64,000 nt of DNA from Nematostella vectensis (taxonomy: Eukaryota; Cnidaria; Anthozoa; Actiniaria; Edwardsiidae). Where the stretch lies: positions 12,728,139 through 12,792,138 of the forward strand of contig NC_064039.1 of assembly GCF_932526225.1 (NCBI RefSeq), given 5' to 3'. Positions 33,919 through 46,064 of this stretch are shown in pieces. The stretch's first letter is position 1. Each line of letters opens with the position of its first letter. The notes beneath the pieces were generated by a model. It had not been told where the DNA came from. It saw only the letters and a program-made list of their open reading frames with translations, and did no database searches. The translations under genes and the position numbers were made by a program.

Positions 33919-35735
33919 GTGCAGGATTGCGTATATCATTATTATCAAGACTAATCATTAAATGTGATATATCATGATAATTCTTACATGTTTCTTGTAC
34001 TTAAGGCCCTAAATATCATGATTTATCAAGAGTCTTATAGGGGTTAATATTTTGATATTCTTCAAAGGGTTTTTATCATATAAGCATTTGTGTATGATAT
34101 CATCCGAATATTTAATGAGGTACATCTTCTTCCAAGTACCATGATATAGTGATATATCAGGATATTATCAGAACAATTAATGAGGTACATTTTCTTCCAA
34201 GTCCCATGATAGAGTTATATATCATGATATTATCAGAATATTTAATGAGGCACATTTTCTTCCAAGTCCCATGATATAGTGATATATCATGATATTATAA
34301 GAATATTCAATGAGGTACATTCTCTTCTAAGGCCCATGATATAGTGATATATCATGATATTATCAGAATATATAATGATAGTTACATTTTTTTCTTATTT
34401 GAGTGCAATTCTCCCCTTCCATGTGGTAAAAATCAAATGCCTTCTAAGTTTTGTGCTGCGCATATCAGCGAGAGTCAAGAGGTGGAAGAATTACCAGTAC
34501 CACCAATTTACAGTTGATAAATGCGAAGTGGGGCAACTCCCTGAAGAAGTGGCTGATCCATTAGTGGGATGTACACGCAAAAAAAGCAAGACGCTTTTTT
34601 TCAAATCCACTGTTGGTATGCTTGCGATCCGTCCTTGCGGTATTGTAGTGGATATGACGGAAATGTATACTTGTGAATCATTTACACAGGTTTTTCTTTT
34701 CATTTTACGCACCTTTTCCAGGGATGTCAGTGATATCACCCGTTTGTAATATCCGGGATATGACAGGGCCTGTGGCTTAGTACCATACCTCCGAAATCGG
34801 GCAAAGAATGGGAGTGCAGGTGCGAGACTCCTGCTCCAAGAAGTGAAGTTTGTGGTTGACATTTTCCATGTTTCGAACCACAAAGAAAGTGTGTGTGTAT
34901 GCCTTCAGACAACTCAATTTTTCGAGATTCGAGGTGTCAACACTGAGTAGCGCGAACAAGGATTTCGTTGTCTGAACAATTACTTTGAGGTCACTAGAAA
35001 CGTAACAATTTTTAATTTGGTTTGTCAACAACCGCTTCAACAGAAGCGTTTTATTATTATCCAAAGCACACGGAAATTGCCGTCTGTCAAGTAAACACAA
35101 AAAACGATATTATTATGATATATCATACTATCAATCTTAGTGTGCCGTTGGTCAAGTAAAACAAAAAATGATATTATCATGATATATCATACTATCAATC
35201 TTAGTGTGCCGTTGGTCAAGTAAAACAAAAAATGATATTATCATGATATATCATACTATCAATCTTAGCTGCTTAGTGTGTCGTTGGTCAAGTAAAACGA
35301 AAAAAATGATATTATCATGATATATCATTCGCTTACTGTTTATGTTATTTTGTTCAACATTGATAATAATAATAATAATAATAATAAAATGATATGATAT
35401 TGATACCATGATAACTTGCTATTTTGGAATATCACTTTATATCCGGCTAATTTCTATTTATTGATAGTGATATTTAGATTTTTCAATCTACCTGCTTCTC
35501 TTATTAATGAGAATGATAGTGATAATTTTAAATTTGAAATTCCTTTTTGGGGGGCCAACTACCATGACAATCCAATTGATAATGACATTTTGATATTTCA
35601 CATTGATATTTCACTTAAAATTTTTTCAAGAGAATTTCATACTATTATCACCCAAAAATCATTGAAATACCAAATTATCAATTATCAAATAAATGATAAA
35701 CAATCATGATATTTTGATAATCCGCAATCCTGCAC
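33919..35735. mobile_element. Decayed DNA transposon with 13-bp perfect terminal inverted repeats
   Basis: The left end gtgcaggattgcg is exactly inverted at the right end (cgcaatcctgcac, ending 35735). Subterminal DNA is rich in atgatatatcat-type palindromes: a ~75-bp tandem array near 34090-34370 and a ~65-bp array with gtgccgttggtcaagtaaaa near 35140-35330. The centre holds a broken transposase-like frame. No clear target-site duplication was found. Confidence 0.75.
34441..34950 (+). pseudogene. Transposase-like remnant, possibly KDZ superfamily
   Basis: The plus-strand frame includes RPCGIVVDMTEMYTCESFTQ, then a stop codon at 34747-34749, after which the same frame continues with [20 protein letters not shown] and [15 protein letters not shown]. 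The sequence of a YDRAC segment followed by D-FHV--HK---C resembles the conserved core of Kyakuja-Dileera-Zisupton transposases, as I remember it. The in-frame stop, lack of a full-length frame and decayed surroundings indicate a dead copy. The minus-strand ORFs over the same bases are shadows. The family assignment is tentative. Confidence 0.5.
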
Positions 35736-36250
35736 CTTAGTGTCAACTCTGCAATCAATGTGCGCGTGCATAATTTCTGGGTGGAATGCAATTCAGCGAT
35801 AGAGATATGGAAAGAGATGGTGAACGCGAGGGGAAGAGAAAGGAGCGAGGGAGAGAGCGCGATGTCGAATGGCCAGTTGAAACAATGCCCCATGCTAAAC
35901 AACAACAAATCATGTCCAACCAAAACCTTCCCTTCTCCCTTTGCGACTGCCTGCCCCACCCCGCCTCCCAAAAGTCACGTTGGATGTTTTGCGCTACCGC
36001 TGACCATGGTTCCTGTTCTGCTGATTAGGTTCTCACTTTCAGCTTGGTCAGCTTCCTACCCAAGGGCCGCCTTTGATTTGCGTCGTTCAATTCCTTGCTT
36101 CCTGCACTCAAATCAGCAGTCATAGTGCTACTCACCGTTACTTTGACTATTACTTTACCATTACCAGCAAAAACGCTGCACACATGTAGAGTTTGTACAC
36201 AAAGCGTGCAACAAGTTGCTTGACTTCAGCCATCAAAACAACAGATAAGT
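35736..36250. other. Promoter/5' region of the TAPP-like gene
   Basis: No independent gene recognised. Short ORFs here have no domains. The TAPP-like ATG at 36251 follows without a visible upstream in-frame stop in the nearest codons, so a further upstream exon cannot be excluded. Confidence 0.4.
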
Positions 36251-39200
36251 ATGCTTCACCGAGATGAATACTCGCGCCTTCTCGGGTCCCTGTATCTGAA
36301 AGATCAAAATGAAGATTGGAAGAATAAACTGTTTATTCTAGATGAGGAACAGTGTTTGCTCAGATACTTTCACCACACGTACGTCTATTGCCCGGTGAGT
36401 TTGTTGTCTTTTAGTAAAAACATGTCTTAACTTATTTCCGGCTTCCGGGGATCACAAATTCTTTCATCAGAATTCTACAAGAGCCGAATTCGACTTGCTC
36501 GAGTGTTAACTTGTGAACTATCAGCAAGCGTGTTTGTGATATTGCATTGTTTAATTTCGTCGGCACAATATCATTGCCATTTTGTTAATCTTTTAGTAGT
36601 TGAGCTAATTCTTGCTTGTAGGGTGAATAAATACTTAGTTAATTTGATTATTAAATAAATAAACTCCTTTCTCTTGGTACCTTTAAGATTTATTAACAAT
36701 ATTTTCTGGCCACTTAATGTAACAGTTACAGTAATAGGGGCTGACTGCTTTATTGAGGTGCTATACTAATGTATGTGGATGTCAGAATATTATTATATTT
36801 CATATTGAAGTTATATTAAATCGCTACAGGTTTTTAAATGAAATATTTATTTCTCTTTTTCCTTACAACAGCCAAATGAAAAGTTGTGGAACATGCCTGA
36901 AGGAGAAATTAAGCTTCGATTTATTACGAAGGTGATTGTCTTTAGGCGAAGGCCTCTTTAAATTATTCCTTGTCGGTATAATGCTTCATTGGGAGATAAT
37001 CCAGAAATAGTTAATAGCATGGGGGTGGGTTTAGGGTGTGGTCTGGATTGTACCATATTTATCCATTTCATGTGTAAAAGATACATAACTGGAAGTGCCT
37101 TTAAAATCAGGGTGTGTCTATACACTGAACAACAACAGCCTAAAATATAAGTAAAATGAAAACAATCCAATGGTTACATACAATGACGTAAACATTACTT
37201 AAATTACATGTATTACATGTAATTTTGTGCAAAAACTTTAATGCCAGTTTTGAATTCTGTTCTACTCTTAGATTGAAGAGAGACCCTACTCTCCAGAAAA
37301 TGGCTACTGTTTTGGTAGGTACCTTATTATATAAGGTCATACCCTTATTAGATAGTCTTTTTTCATTTTAATGGTAACCAGTATAATGCTTATTTTGCTT
37401 CACCCCCAAGAAATTCAGATGTTTGATGCTAAGAAGTATTTCCTAAAATCTGAAAAGGAAAAAGAAATGCAAGAGTGGGTGACAAACCTGAGAAGAGTGG
37501 CGGTATGCTATCAGGGCTATTGTCTTTGTTTTTCAAAAATTCTGTTCTTGTTATGTAGCCACTTGTAGTCTAATTTAACAATTAGACTACAAGTTTGAGT
37601 TTTCTATGAGTCAATAGATAGTCAACGAGGCATGTAGCACCGATTTGACTATTTGACTCATGGAAAACAAGAACGAGTAGTCTAATTGTTTTAGTATAAA
37701 TCCACTCACATACTACCTCATATAAATGGCGATTCTTATGTAATAAATAATATAACACAACGAAAAAAGTATTTTACAAAATCAAAACAGAGTGCTCTCG
37801 TTTGCAATGGCGTGTTTTCTAGTGCGTACGCGAGCGCATGCAACCGGTGTTTGCAGCACGTGTAGATAAAACGAAAATTGAAAACTTTAGCTTCAAAACC
37901 CTGCAGTCTTCGTTACTTTGAGTGTCCTTTTGTAAGAATGGAAAATACATTTGCTAGAAAAGATAGATAACCAAATTTCTCGAATTTGAATCAAGGTTTT
38001 TTGTCTCTTTCGCTTCAAGTGGCTTTTCGCCAGCTTTTTCGCTACTCGCTATCTATGGCTCAATAGATAGTGAGTACAGGAGCCAATCAAATTGCAAGAT
38101 TCGTGATAGTATGTGAGTAGATTTATACTAGCATACATAGCATTGGCTTTGCATGTGCCAGCGCAAGTTTCAGACAGCAAGCCAGCAACTTGTTGTGCCC
38201 CATTGTGTAGCAGCCCAGATATTTTACTGGGTTTTCCAAGAAAACAAAGAAATTGTGTTACAAAACAAAGCACAGAGTTTTTGTGGTTCTATAATATTAT
38301 AATATTATCAGTCTTAGTTTATCATGCCCTGTTCCTACTACCCTTGGGGATGGCTGTGGAGTGGGCTATATTGCTCTATGGACTTATTACTTCGCTGCTG
38401 TTTTTAAGGTTGACCCAACAAGAAGGCAACAGAAGGGATCCATTTCCAAGCAAATTGATAATCCACCACCTGAGGATCCACAGCCCATCCCTACTGACAC
38501 TGAAGAGGTCACTAATGGAAAGGATAAACCGATGGAACATATCAGCTACGAGACAAAGATTGTTGGCGGAGTAGTCATAAGAAAACCTGTTGTCATGGTG
38601 AGTTACAAGCAGTGGTGGAGAAGGCGGCAGGGGGTTGTAGCTGCTTCTTCAAAAAAGAATGAAAATGGCCCCGCCCCCATCCCCTACCCCACGTTAAACC
38701 TAAAACCCCCGCCAAAACTGTTGACCCATTTCATAAATCGATACCCTCTTTTTAGACTACAAGTTAGAGTTTTCTATGAGTTAATAGATAGTCAACGAGG
38801 CATGTAGTGCCGATTTGACTATTTGACTCATGGAAAACAAGAACGAGTAGTCTAATTGTTTTAGTATAAATCCACTCACATACTACCTCATATAAATGGC
38901 GATTCTTATAACTCTCAGTAATAAATAATATAACACAACAAAAAAAGTATTTTACAAAATCAAAACAGAGTGCTCTCGTTTGCAATGGCGTGTTTTCTAG
39001 TGCGTACGCGAGCGCATGCAACCGGTGTTTGCAGCACATGTAGATAAAACAAAAATTGAAAACTTTAGCTTCAAAACCCTGCAGTCTTCGTTACTTTGAG
39101 TGTCCTTTTGTAAGGATGGAGAATACATTTGCTAGAAAAGATAAGGAACCAAATTTCTCGAGTTTGAATCAAGGTTTTTTTGTCTCTTTCACTTCAAGTG

Positions 39201-42200
39201 GCTTTTTGCAGCTTTTTCGCTACTCGCTATCTATGGCTCAATAGATAGTGAGTACAGGAGCCAATCAAATTGCAAGATTCGTGATAGTATGTGAGTAGAT
39301 TTATACTAGCATACATAGCATTGGCTTTGCATGTGCCAGCGCAAGTTTCAGACAGCAAGCCAGCAACTTGTTGTGCCCCATTGTGTAGCAGCCCAGATAT
39401 TTTACTGGGTTTTCCAAGAAAACAAAGAAATTGTGTTACAAAACAAAGCACAGAGTTTTTGTGGTTCTATAATATTATAATATTATCAGTTTATCATGCC
39501 CTGTTCCTCCTACCCTTGGGGATGGCTGTGGAGTGGGCTATATTGCTCCATGGACTTATTACTTCGCTGCTGTTTTTAAGGTTGACCCAACAAGAAGGCA
39601 ACAGAAGGGATCCATTTCCAAGCAAATTGATAATCCACCACCTGAGGATCCACAGCCCATCCCTACTGACACTGAAGAGGTCACTAATGGAAAGGATAAA
39701 CCGATGGAACATATCAGCTACGAGACAAATATTGTTGGCGGAGTAGTCATAAGAAAACCTGTTGTCATGGTGAGTTACAAGCAGTGGTGGAGAAGGCGGC
39801 AGGGGGTTGTGGCTGCTTCTTCAAAAAAGAATGAAAATGGCCCCGCCCCCATCCCCTACCCCACGTTAAACCTACAACCCACGCAAAAACTTTTAACCCA
39901 TTTCATAAATCGATACCCTCTTTTGCGTCTATGGGTGCATACCGGTTAACCTTTTGTCAGCCACGTCTATTCCCCACATCCCCCTCGATCCAATGTTGTT
40001 CACTTAGGCCTGGAACTCCGCCACCACATACTAATGATCGGCCCTCAACATTGGCAGGGGGGAGCATTATTTGTGTGGCATACATGATTCCTAGTCATGG
40101 GATTTTGTGAAGGTGTAGCTTAATTGGTGAATGGGTTTTGGTGGGATTGTAGCATGATTTTGCATTTACAGCGGCTATGTGAAAGGGACACTAGCCACTT
40201 ATCATTGTTTTCTCTTGATACAGTTGTAGACAAAAGACAGAAAATTCTGGTGTTGTTGGAAGTAGGGGAGGACTGTGTATAAGAAAAATACAGACAGTGT
40301 GCATAGAAAATTTTGAGGGGGTATTGTTTCATTTCTCTGTTTTCCTACTATTGTGAGACATGATTGTTTTGCAGAAGGCGGATTCAGACACCGAGAGCCA
40401 AGCATCTCTTGATAGTCAAGGGAGTTCCTTCTCTGAAAGTGTAGCTGGCACTCGTGGTATCAAAGTTATTAAAGATGGCTACTTAGTGAAAAAGGGAGCT
40501 GTGGTAGGTAACCATATCCTTAACAGTATGGTAAAACTAGAAAGACTACAGACAAGCTGTAGAAAAACTAGATGGTCAACGTAGGTGTGGTGTAGACAAG
40601 GTATAAATTAACACAAGGTTGAAAAGGTATGTTAAAAGTCTGTGCGAAACAGAGTAGTTGCGATGATGTTTCAAGTGTAAGCCATTCCTCGGAGCAAAAA
40701 AAGGAGAAAAAATGTTATGGCTTTTTTGCTCCAATGTTAGCACAACCACTCTGTGTCACAGAGGTATTTAACATACCTTTTCATCCTTGTGTTGATTTAT
40801 ACCTTAACATATTCTTAACGCCATCACCTCCACCATGTCAACAAAGTGGGAGCTATGGGATCATAACAATTTTTGTTTTGAAGGTCCCACTTTGACAGGC
40901 TGTAGAAAATCAAACTAGCATTGGCTGTGGTGGACATTATAATTCTAGTAGGGAAAAAATTAGACATTAAGAAAACCCTACTGGTCATTTCGTATAATTT
41001 TAGAAAAAATCGGGGGTGGGGATGGGGGGCACTGGCCCTCCTATGGGGGGGAGGTGTGCTTTTGTCTGTTTTCTTTTTAATGGGTCAAAGTATGTATTGT
41101 AATGATCACAAAAACAAGTCATGAATGTCTATCTTTATGTCCTACTTCTAAAGAACTGAATGTTCATATTGATAGTGCAACCCATTTAAAAATGCAGAAG
41201 TGTAAGAAATATTTCAGTAGAACATAAGTTAGGATATTTAAAGATTTCATTGTATTCATGCAAAATGAAGTTAAAAGGATTTTGTATGTTTTCAGGTAAA
41301 AAACTGGAAGAAAAGATACTTCAAACTTGATTTAGTAAAATTCAGCTACTACGAAAAAGACACGGTAAGACCATCTAGGATTAGTATCTGGAAATTTAAT
41401 GAATGCTTGTTGTGATGTTTCTCTCATTTTACACCTTTTTTACAGGACAGAGATCCCATTCGAACAATCCCCACTGTTGACATCAGTGAAGCACGTGTTA
41501 GTAAAATGTAAGAGCTGTAAAGTATGTGAATCAGAAATTGTGTAATTCTGTTATAAGTAGCAGATCTAGGAGTGAGCTGAGCGCCAATGAATCTGGCCTC
41601 TCTTTTCTTGAAACCCTTGCTTTGGCCTCCTCTTTTTCGAATTTCTTGATCCCCACCTGGTTATTCAAAGCACACAACAAAATTGTATTCTAAAATCAAT
41701 CAACCTTTGTTTTTGTGTGTATGTACAATCTAGAGTTGATGGTGGTACAAAAGAACACATGTTTGAGGTTGTTACACCACACAGGACATTTTATCTACAG
41801 GTACTGCAATTTCTTCTAAAGTACAACTTGTATTCTTTTGTTTTTTGATTGTTTTGTTTCATTTCATGCTTTCTACCTAGGTGTTCACGTAGCAAGACAT
41901 GAAAAAATAAATACATGTCATGTTTGTCGCCCATTTTCTTAGCCATACACAGAGGCAGACATAGAAAGTTTGATAACTGCTAATAATTCAGCGACATTTC
42001 TCTCTCTTGTTAGGCATACACAGATGCAGATATGCAAAGTTGGATAAAAGCTTTACATTCAGCAATAAAATCAATACGTGGCAGAACCGCAAGTGGCCCT
42101 GTAAGTAATCTGCACTTAAGGTGTCATCTGAGCATGATTACTGTGTGGGGCTTGCGATGATCGTAATTTGTGCTGCATCACACAAAAATGCCCATGATCA

Positions 42201-44285
42201 CAAAACAGTTTGGTCCGCATTTTACGTAAATTTTCAATTAAAGATCACAATTATCATTGTAAAGCTGGCAAGAACAAAGAAGTTCCTTATTCTTCTCTTT
42301 ATTTTCGCGTGAATTTAGCGAAAATTGTCTTTGCACATTTCACAAGTATTTATTGTAATTTCGCGATTGTGGAGAAAAAGTCAATTGAAATTCAGGAAAT
42401 TGAAGTCGAGTAACTATTTTATCGTTTTTACAATAAAATTACCAACAAATGAAACAAAGCTAATATACCGTAAATGATCTAATAAACGCCGGGGGCATTT
42501 ATTAAATTTCGATGGCCCCAGGAGGGGCGGGGGGGGGGGGGGGGGTGTTCAATAGGTAGAAGGAGTTCTTTATCAAATATAACAATATAACAAACCCAAG
42601 TGCATTGGGGTGCTGATTTCAATTAGGATCACGTTATATTATAGTCTGTGTAGCAAGCATTTCTTGACATTGAGCAAGTCTCAGTAGAAGCCAAGCAGAT
42701 TAAGCAAGAAGGCAATTAAATATTACGGAAAGTCTCATGTTGTTTGTTTTCAAGCTGACAGGGATGAAACGTGGGGGGAGGGGAGTGTTTTATAGAGAGG
42801 GGCGTCTGTTAGAAAGGGTGTTCAATACAAACTTTTAAGATAAGGAGGAGGGGGGGGGGTTCACTAGATAGAAGGCGTTCTTTCGATAGGGGGCATTTAT
42901 TAGATCATTAACGGCATTAAAACAAAACGCTGTCCCTTAGCGGTAGCTGAATTGCCTTAAAAGTCAGTCTTATTGTTGTAAAAGTGTATTATTCTCTCGA
43001 GCCAACATTATCGAGTATTGTTACATGTCCTCACTTGGAGATCTCAACATATCATTTTTGGATATCCATTAAATTTCGTGTGATGTAATTTGTTTTTTTT
43101 TTATCGTGAAAATTAATCGCGCGAAAATTAAGCAGAATAAGATACTCCTTGGTGATGTCTTTGGGGCATTTTTTGAGTGGTGCCGCCTTGATTTGATCCA
43201 AGTGTCATTGATCCAAGTGTGTTAAAAATGAACTCAACTATATTAGTAATTGTGAAGTGTCAATAAATAACAATAATCAATCAACTAACAATTGACTCTA
43301 ATATGCTAATGAATTTAACGCATGATGTTAATTGACATTTTTTTTACATTGTGGACATGCATGTAAACCTATGTACGAGTTATTTTACCCAAGGACATTT
43401 TGAACTCCTCGATTTACTAATACTAACTTTTCCATGCATTTATTAACCAACAGCTTTGACCACACTCTTACTCAGTCATATGCCTAGCTGTAAGTATCAA
43501 ATAAATAAGTATTAATATTAAAATATGTGTTAGAATTGGTTGAAAAAAAAAACTTAAAACTTATGTCGCGTCTTTATATATTCAGTTGCTGCCCTCAAAT
43601 ATACCCTGAACATTGTACTCAAAGAATTAGTTAATGAATAATTATTTCTTATTTCCCTTCTAACGCACAATTATAACAGGTACACCACCACACTCTCCCA
43701 ACCCCTGAAGACCCATTTTCAGAAAACGAGGCACAACAGGTTGTGATGACCCTGCTAAGAATACAGCACTATGGGATGTGTTTATCTAGTTGTTTCTTTT
43801 CATATAGCACAGTCAGGAATGAGATAATGTCAGCTTGAAGTGGACAAAAAAGGATCACTTGCCTTTGTTTTCATAACAACCTTGCCCACCACATTGATTT
43901 CAACCGAGTGTATTTCTTTTCCTAGACAAGAAGTGCTTTTTTTCGTCTCACTTAAGAGTATTAAACAATATTGATAAACAGCAAATGAGGCGTCTATTCA
44001 TGCCTATCGAGAAGTGAGCGAGAAGTCTGCAATCTATTTTATTGTTTTTAAATGGTAAATTAGAGGTCCGACGTTTGCCGGACTCTAGCCCTTAGCTTTC
44101 ATGAGAAGCTATGTCCTAAAGTCGGCTTCAGCCCTTTCCCTCCCTCCCCCTCCTTACTCTAAGCGGCCCCTGCAGTTGACTGATATTTCCATCGTCTTTA
44201 TGTTCCCCTTCTACAGGACTCAGTTCAAAGGGACATGTCACCAGAGTCAACCAGTCTATCATACTACGTAACCAGCACCGTCTGA
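36251..44285 (+). CDS. PLEKHA1: TAPP-like tandem PH-domain adaptor (PLEKHA1/2 family)
   Basis: Exons: 36251-36394, 36872-36931, 37272-37314, 37411-37502, 38409-38597 and/or its duplicate 39581-39769, 40375-40503, 41296-41364, 41446-41507, 41734-41800, 42014-42100, 43680-43739, 44217-44285. One copy of the duplicated exon gives 356 codons; both give 419. TAPP proteins bind PtdIns(3,4)P2 through the second PH domain and recruit PDZ proteins. Seen: PH1 (WKNKLFILDEEQ, GEIKLRFITK, AKKYFLKSEKEKEMQEWV); a Ser/Pro-rich linker from the duplicated exon; PH2 (KDGYLVKKGAV, VKNWKKRYFKLD, HRTFYLQAYTDADMQSWI) with the Lys/Arg pattern expected for phosphoinositide contacts; and a C-terminus ending TSTV, a class I PDZ ligand. 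All junctions are GT-AG and in phase. Whether it matches PLEKHA1 or PLEKHA2 cannot be decided; the symbol is for the family. Confidence 0.9.
37559..37592. repeat. 15-bp perfect inverted repeat, 4-nt spacer
   Basis: acttgtagtctaatt and aattagactacaagt are separated by taac. The right arm is also the left end of the small element at 37579-37687 and marks the edge of the 1.17-kb tandem duplication. Confidence 0.85.
37579..37687. mobile_element. ~109-bp MITE-like element inside the TAPP-like gene
   Basis: Begins tagactacaagtttgagttt and ends caagaacgagtagtcta, imperfect inverted repeats of about 22 bp. A second copy at about 38753-38854 belongs to the tandem duplication. Confidence 0.55.
38409..38597 (+). 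other. Duplicated TAPP-like exon, copy 1
   Basis: 189 bp, phase 0 to phase 0, acceptor tttttaag|gttgac and donor catg|gtgagt. It encodes the linker between the PH domains, starting VDPTRRQQKG and ending RKPVVM, with KPMEHISYETKIV near the end. Confidence 0.85.
39581..39769 (+). other. Duplicated TAPP-like exon, copy 2
   Basis: Same 189 bp with the same splice sites; one amino-acid difference seen, Lys to Asn in ETKIV/ETNIV. Inclusion of either or both copies keeps the reading frame. Confidence 0.85.
40550..40915. mobile_element. Foldback-like element related to the dispersed 85-bp repeat
   Basis: The left part reads ctgtagaaaaactaga, gtgtggtgtagacaaggtat and cacaaggttgaaaaggtatg; the last portion is inverted at about 40770-40805 (cataccttttcatccttgtg). 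It relates to the copies at 12855 and 23655. It is inside a TAPP-like intron. Confidence 0.55.
41939..41995 (+). pseudogene. Decayed duplicate of the exon at 42014-42100
   Basis: The sequence after cttag reads ccatacacagaggcagacat and continues agaaagtttgataactgct and attcagc, which lines up with the first ~50 bp of the real PH2 exon (gcatacacagatgcagatat, ...). There is no donor site at a matching place and the Trp codon is lost, so it is a relic. Confidence 0.6.
42474..42908. mobile_element. ~435-bp Harbinger-type MITE
   Basis: The left end atgatctaataaacgcc and right end ggcatttattagatcat are inverted repeats of about 17 bp with one mismatch. TAA stands on both sides, matching the 3-bp target duplication of PIF/Harbinger elements. 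The interior is G-rich with poly-G runs and no ORF. It is inside the TAPP-like intron after the exon ending at 42100. Confidence 0.65.
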
Positions 44286-45751
44286 TGTAGCTGAATTATC
44301 TTGTCATGTGGTCCTCATCAGTAACGGATCTAGGGGAGGGCTTGGGGGGTTCACCACTCCCCCCAACCCACCCCCCTTGGTGTGCCAAAGGAAATTGATA
44401 TGTTTAAGCGGCGTTAACACTAGTCGACTTCCGGTCGATTACGTAAAAATCTCGATTATTTTCAACGGACAGCGGGAAAAATATTTCAAAATCGTAAAAG
44501 CAGTAAGTGTATCTGAAATTTCTTTGAGGATGTGGCTGATAATTTAGAGCGGATGGCCTATTAAATAGCGTGGATTCTAATAGATTTTTTTGTCTCTGGT
44601 CGGTAGAAGTTTTCGTCGGCCCTCCGGAAATAAACTGGTGGCAGTGTCGCTTTAAGATGCCATATAGAACATCCCTCTAAGATGAAAATCCCTACCCATC
44701 TCCCTACCCATCTCTTAGGTATTTGTGTCTGTGTGAGAAAAGCCAAATGCTCGCGCATCTTTAGTCAAAGTAAAGTGCCAATGTATTGAGCAAAGATGTT
44801 CAACGGATAGTTTTATTATCCATTAGTTAGTATATCTAGTTTTAAAAAAGAAACATTTGGTAGGGGTTTTATTTAACACTTGTGAATTTTGTTGATACTA
44901 TGTTCTAGTGTTAGAATTTTTTTAAACAATTTCTTTTGTTTTTGTATTTGTCTTTTAATGGTTACACCAGGACATATGTTTTCCTCGGATTTTGCAGCTT
45001 TTGCACTCAGTCCAGCTATAATTGCTATAACCCAAAACCAGGACCGTTGCTGAGTAAACGTCGTTAAGAGTGCAAGCCTCGGATATTTTTTTAGTTTGCT
45101 TCGTGAGCAGACGCTATGTTTTCACATGTCTCTAGTAAATTCCTGCTGTACTAAAGGGGCAGCTACGCTCACTGCCCCCGTGCTATCTACGCCTGGAAAT
45201 TAGTCCATCGATAAGTAACTTTTGTTTGCTACAAGAAGAATACGAGTAAGGTTAATGTTTTCTTGTTTCTCTTAAAAATGCGAAAGACAATTTGATAAAT
45301 TTGTCTTTTAAGTAGGAATAGTTACACCAAGACTTATGTTTTCCTCGGATTTTGTAGCTTTCGCACTCAGTCCAGCTATAACTGCTATAACCCGAAATCA
45401 GGACCGTCGCTAGTAAACTTCGTTCGCAAGTTTGATAAATTGTCTACTGCTTTATAACGTAGTTTTCTTCATATTTAACAAAAACAAAACTTATCGCTGT
45501 GTATATCGTGTAGTCCTGGTTTCTATTTTTTGTTGGTTTGAATGTTGTCGTCTGAAGTCACACTTTTTTTATAAGTATTTTAAGGCTGATAATGTTCTTA
45601 AGGATTGGAAAACCCAATGAAGTATTAGAAGAGAATTACACAAGTTGTCAATATAAATATAATATTAAAGGTTATGAACACAATTTGATTCTGCGCACTA
45701 TAGAACACTTCTCGCTAACAAAACAATATTTTGCTACAATCTGAGCATCGA
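44286..45751. other. TAPP-like 3' region with a ~110-bp direct repeat
   Basis: No gene recognised. Two copies of a block containing atgttttcctcggattttg and gcactcagtccagctataa lie at about 44948-45070 and 45301-45425. An AATAAA near 44628 could end the TAPP-like transcript. Confidence 0.5.
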
Positions 45752-46064
45752 CAGGCCCGTAGCCAGGATTTTGAGCGGGGTAGTTCGTTTTTCCATTTCA
45801 GCGGACCAAATTTCCGGTATACCCCTCTCCTCGCCTTATTACATTTAGGCAATCAATCTTGTATTTAAAATGTTATTAATAGGGTACTTTTCAACATATA
45901 GCGATAATAATAAAGATAATTATTATAAAGATAATTATTATAAAAAGATTGAGACATTGATGTGCACGGTATATTTTCAGTCAAACGTTATATATGTTTG
46001 TTTGCTATAAGCGGACCTTCAAGCCGAACCCCCCCCCCCCCCCCCCCCCCTGGCTATGGGCCTG
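45752..46064. mobile_element. 313-bp MITE with 5-bp target duplication (copy 2)
   Basis: Begins caggcccgtagccaggattt and ends with a poly-C run plus tggctatgggcctg. atcga flanks both sides (45747-45751 and 46065-46069). Its length is almost equal to copy 1 at 26838-27151, and the termini are of the same type. Confidence 0.85.

Larger units (their letters stand above)
37584..39925. repeat. 1.17-kb tandem segmental duplication carrying one exon
   Basis: Unit 1 (about 37584-38755) and unit 2 (about 38756-39925) are nearly identical at an offset of 1172 bp. Each carries one copy of the 189-bp exon with its splice sites. Differences are few substitutions and short indels, such as an extra aactctcag-type insertion near 38910. 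The joint contains tagactacaag, the MITE end. Confidence 0.95.
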
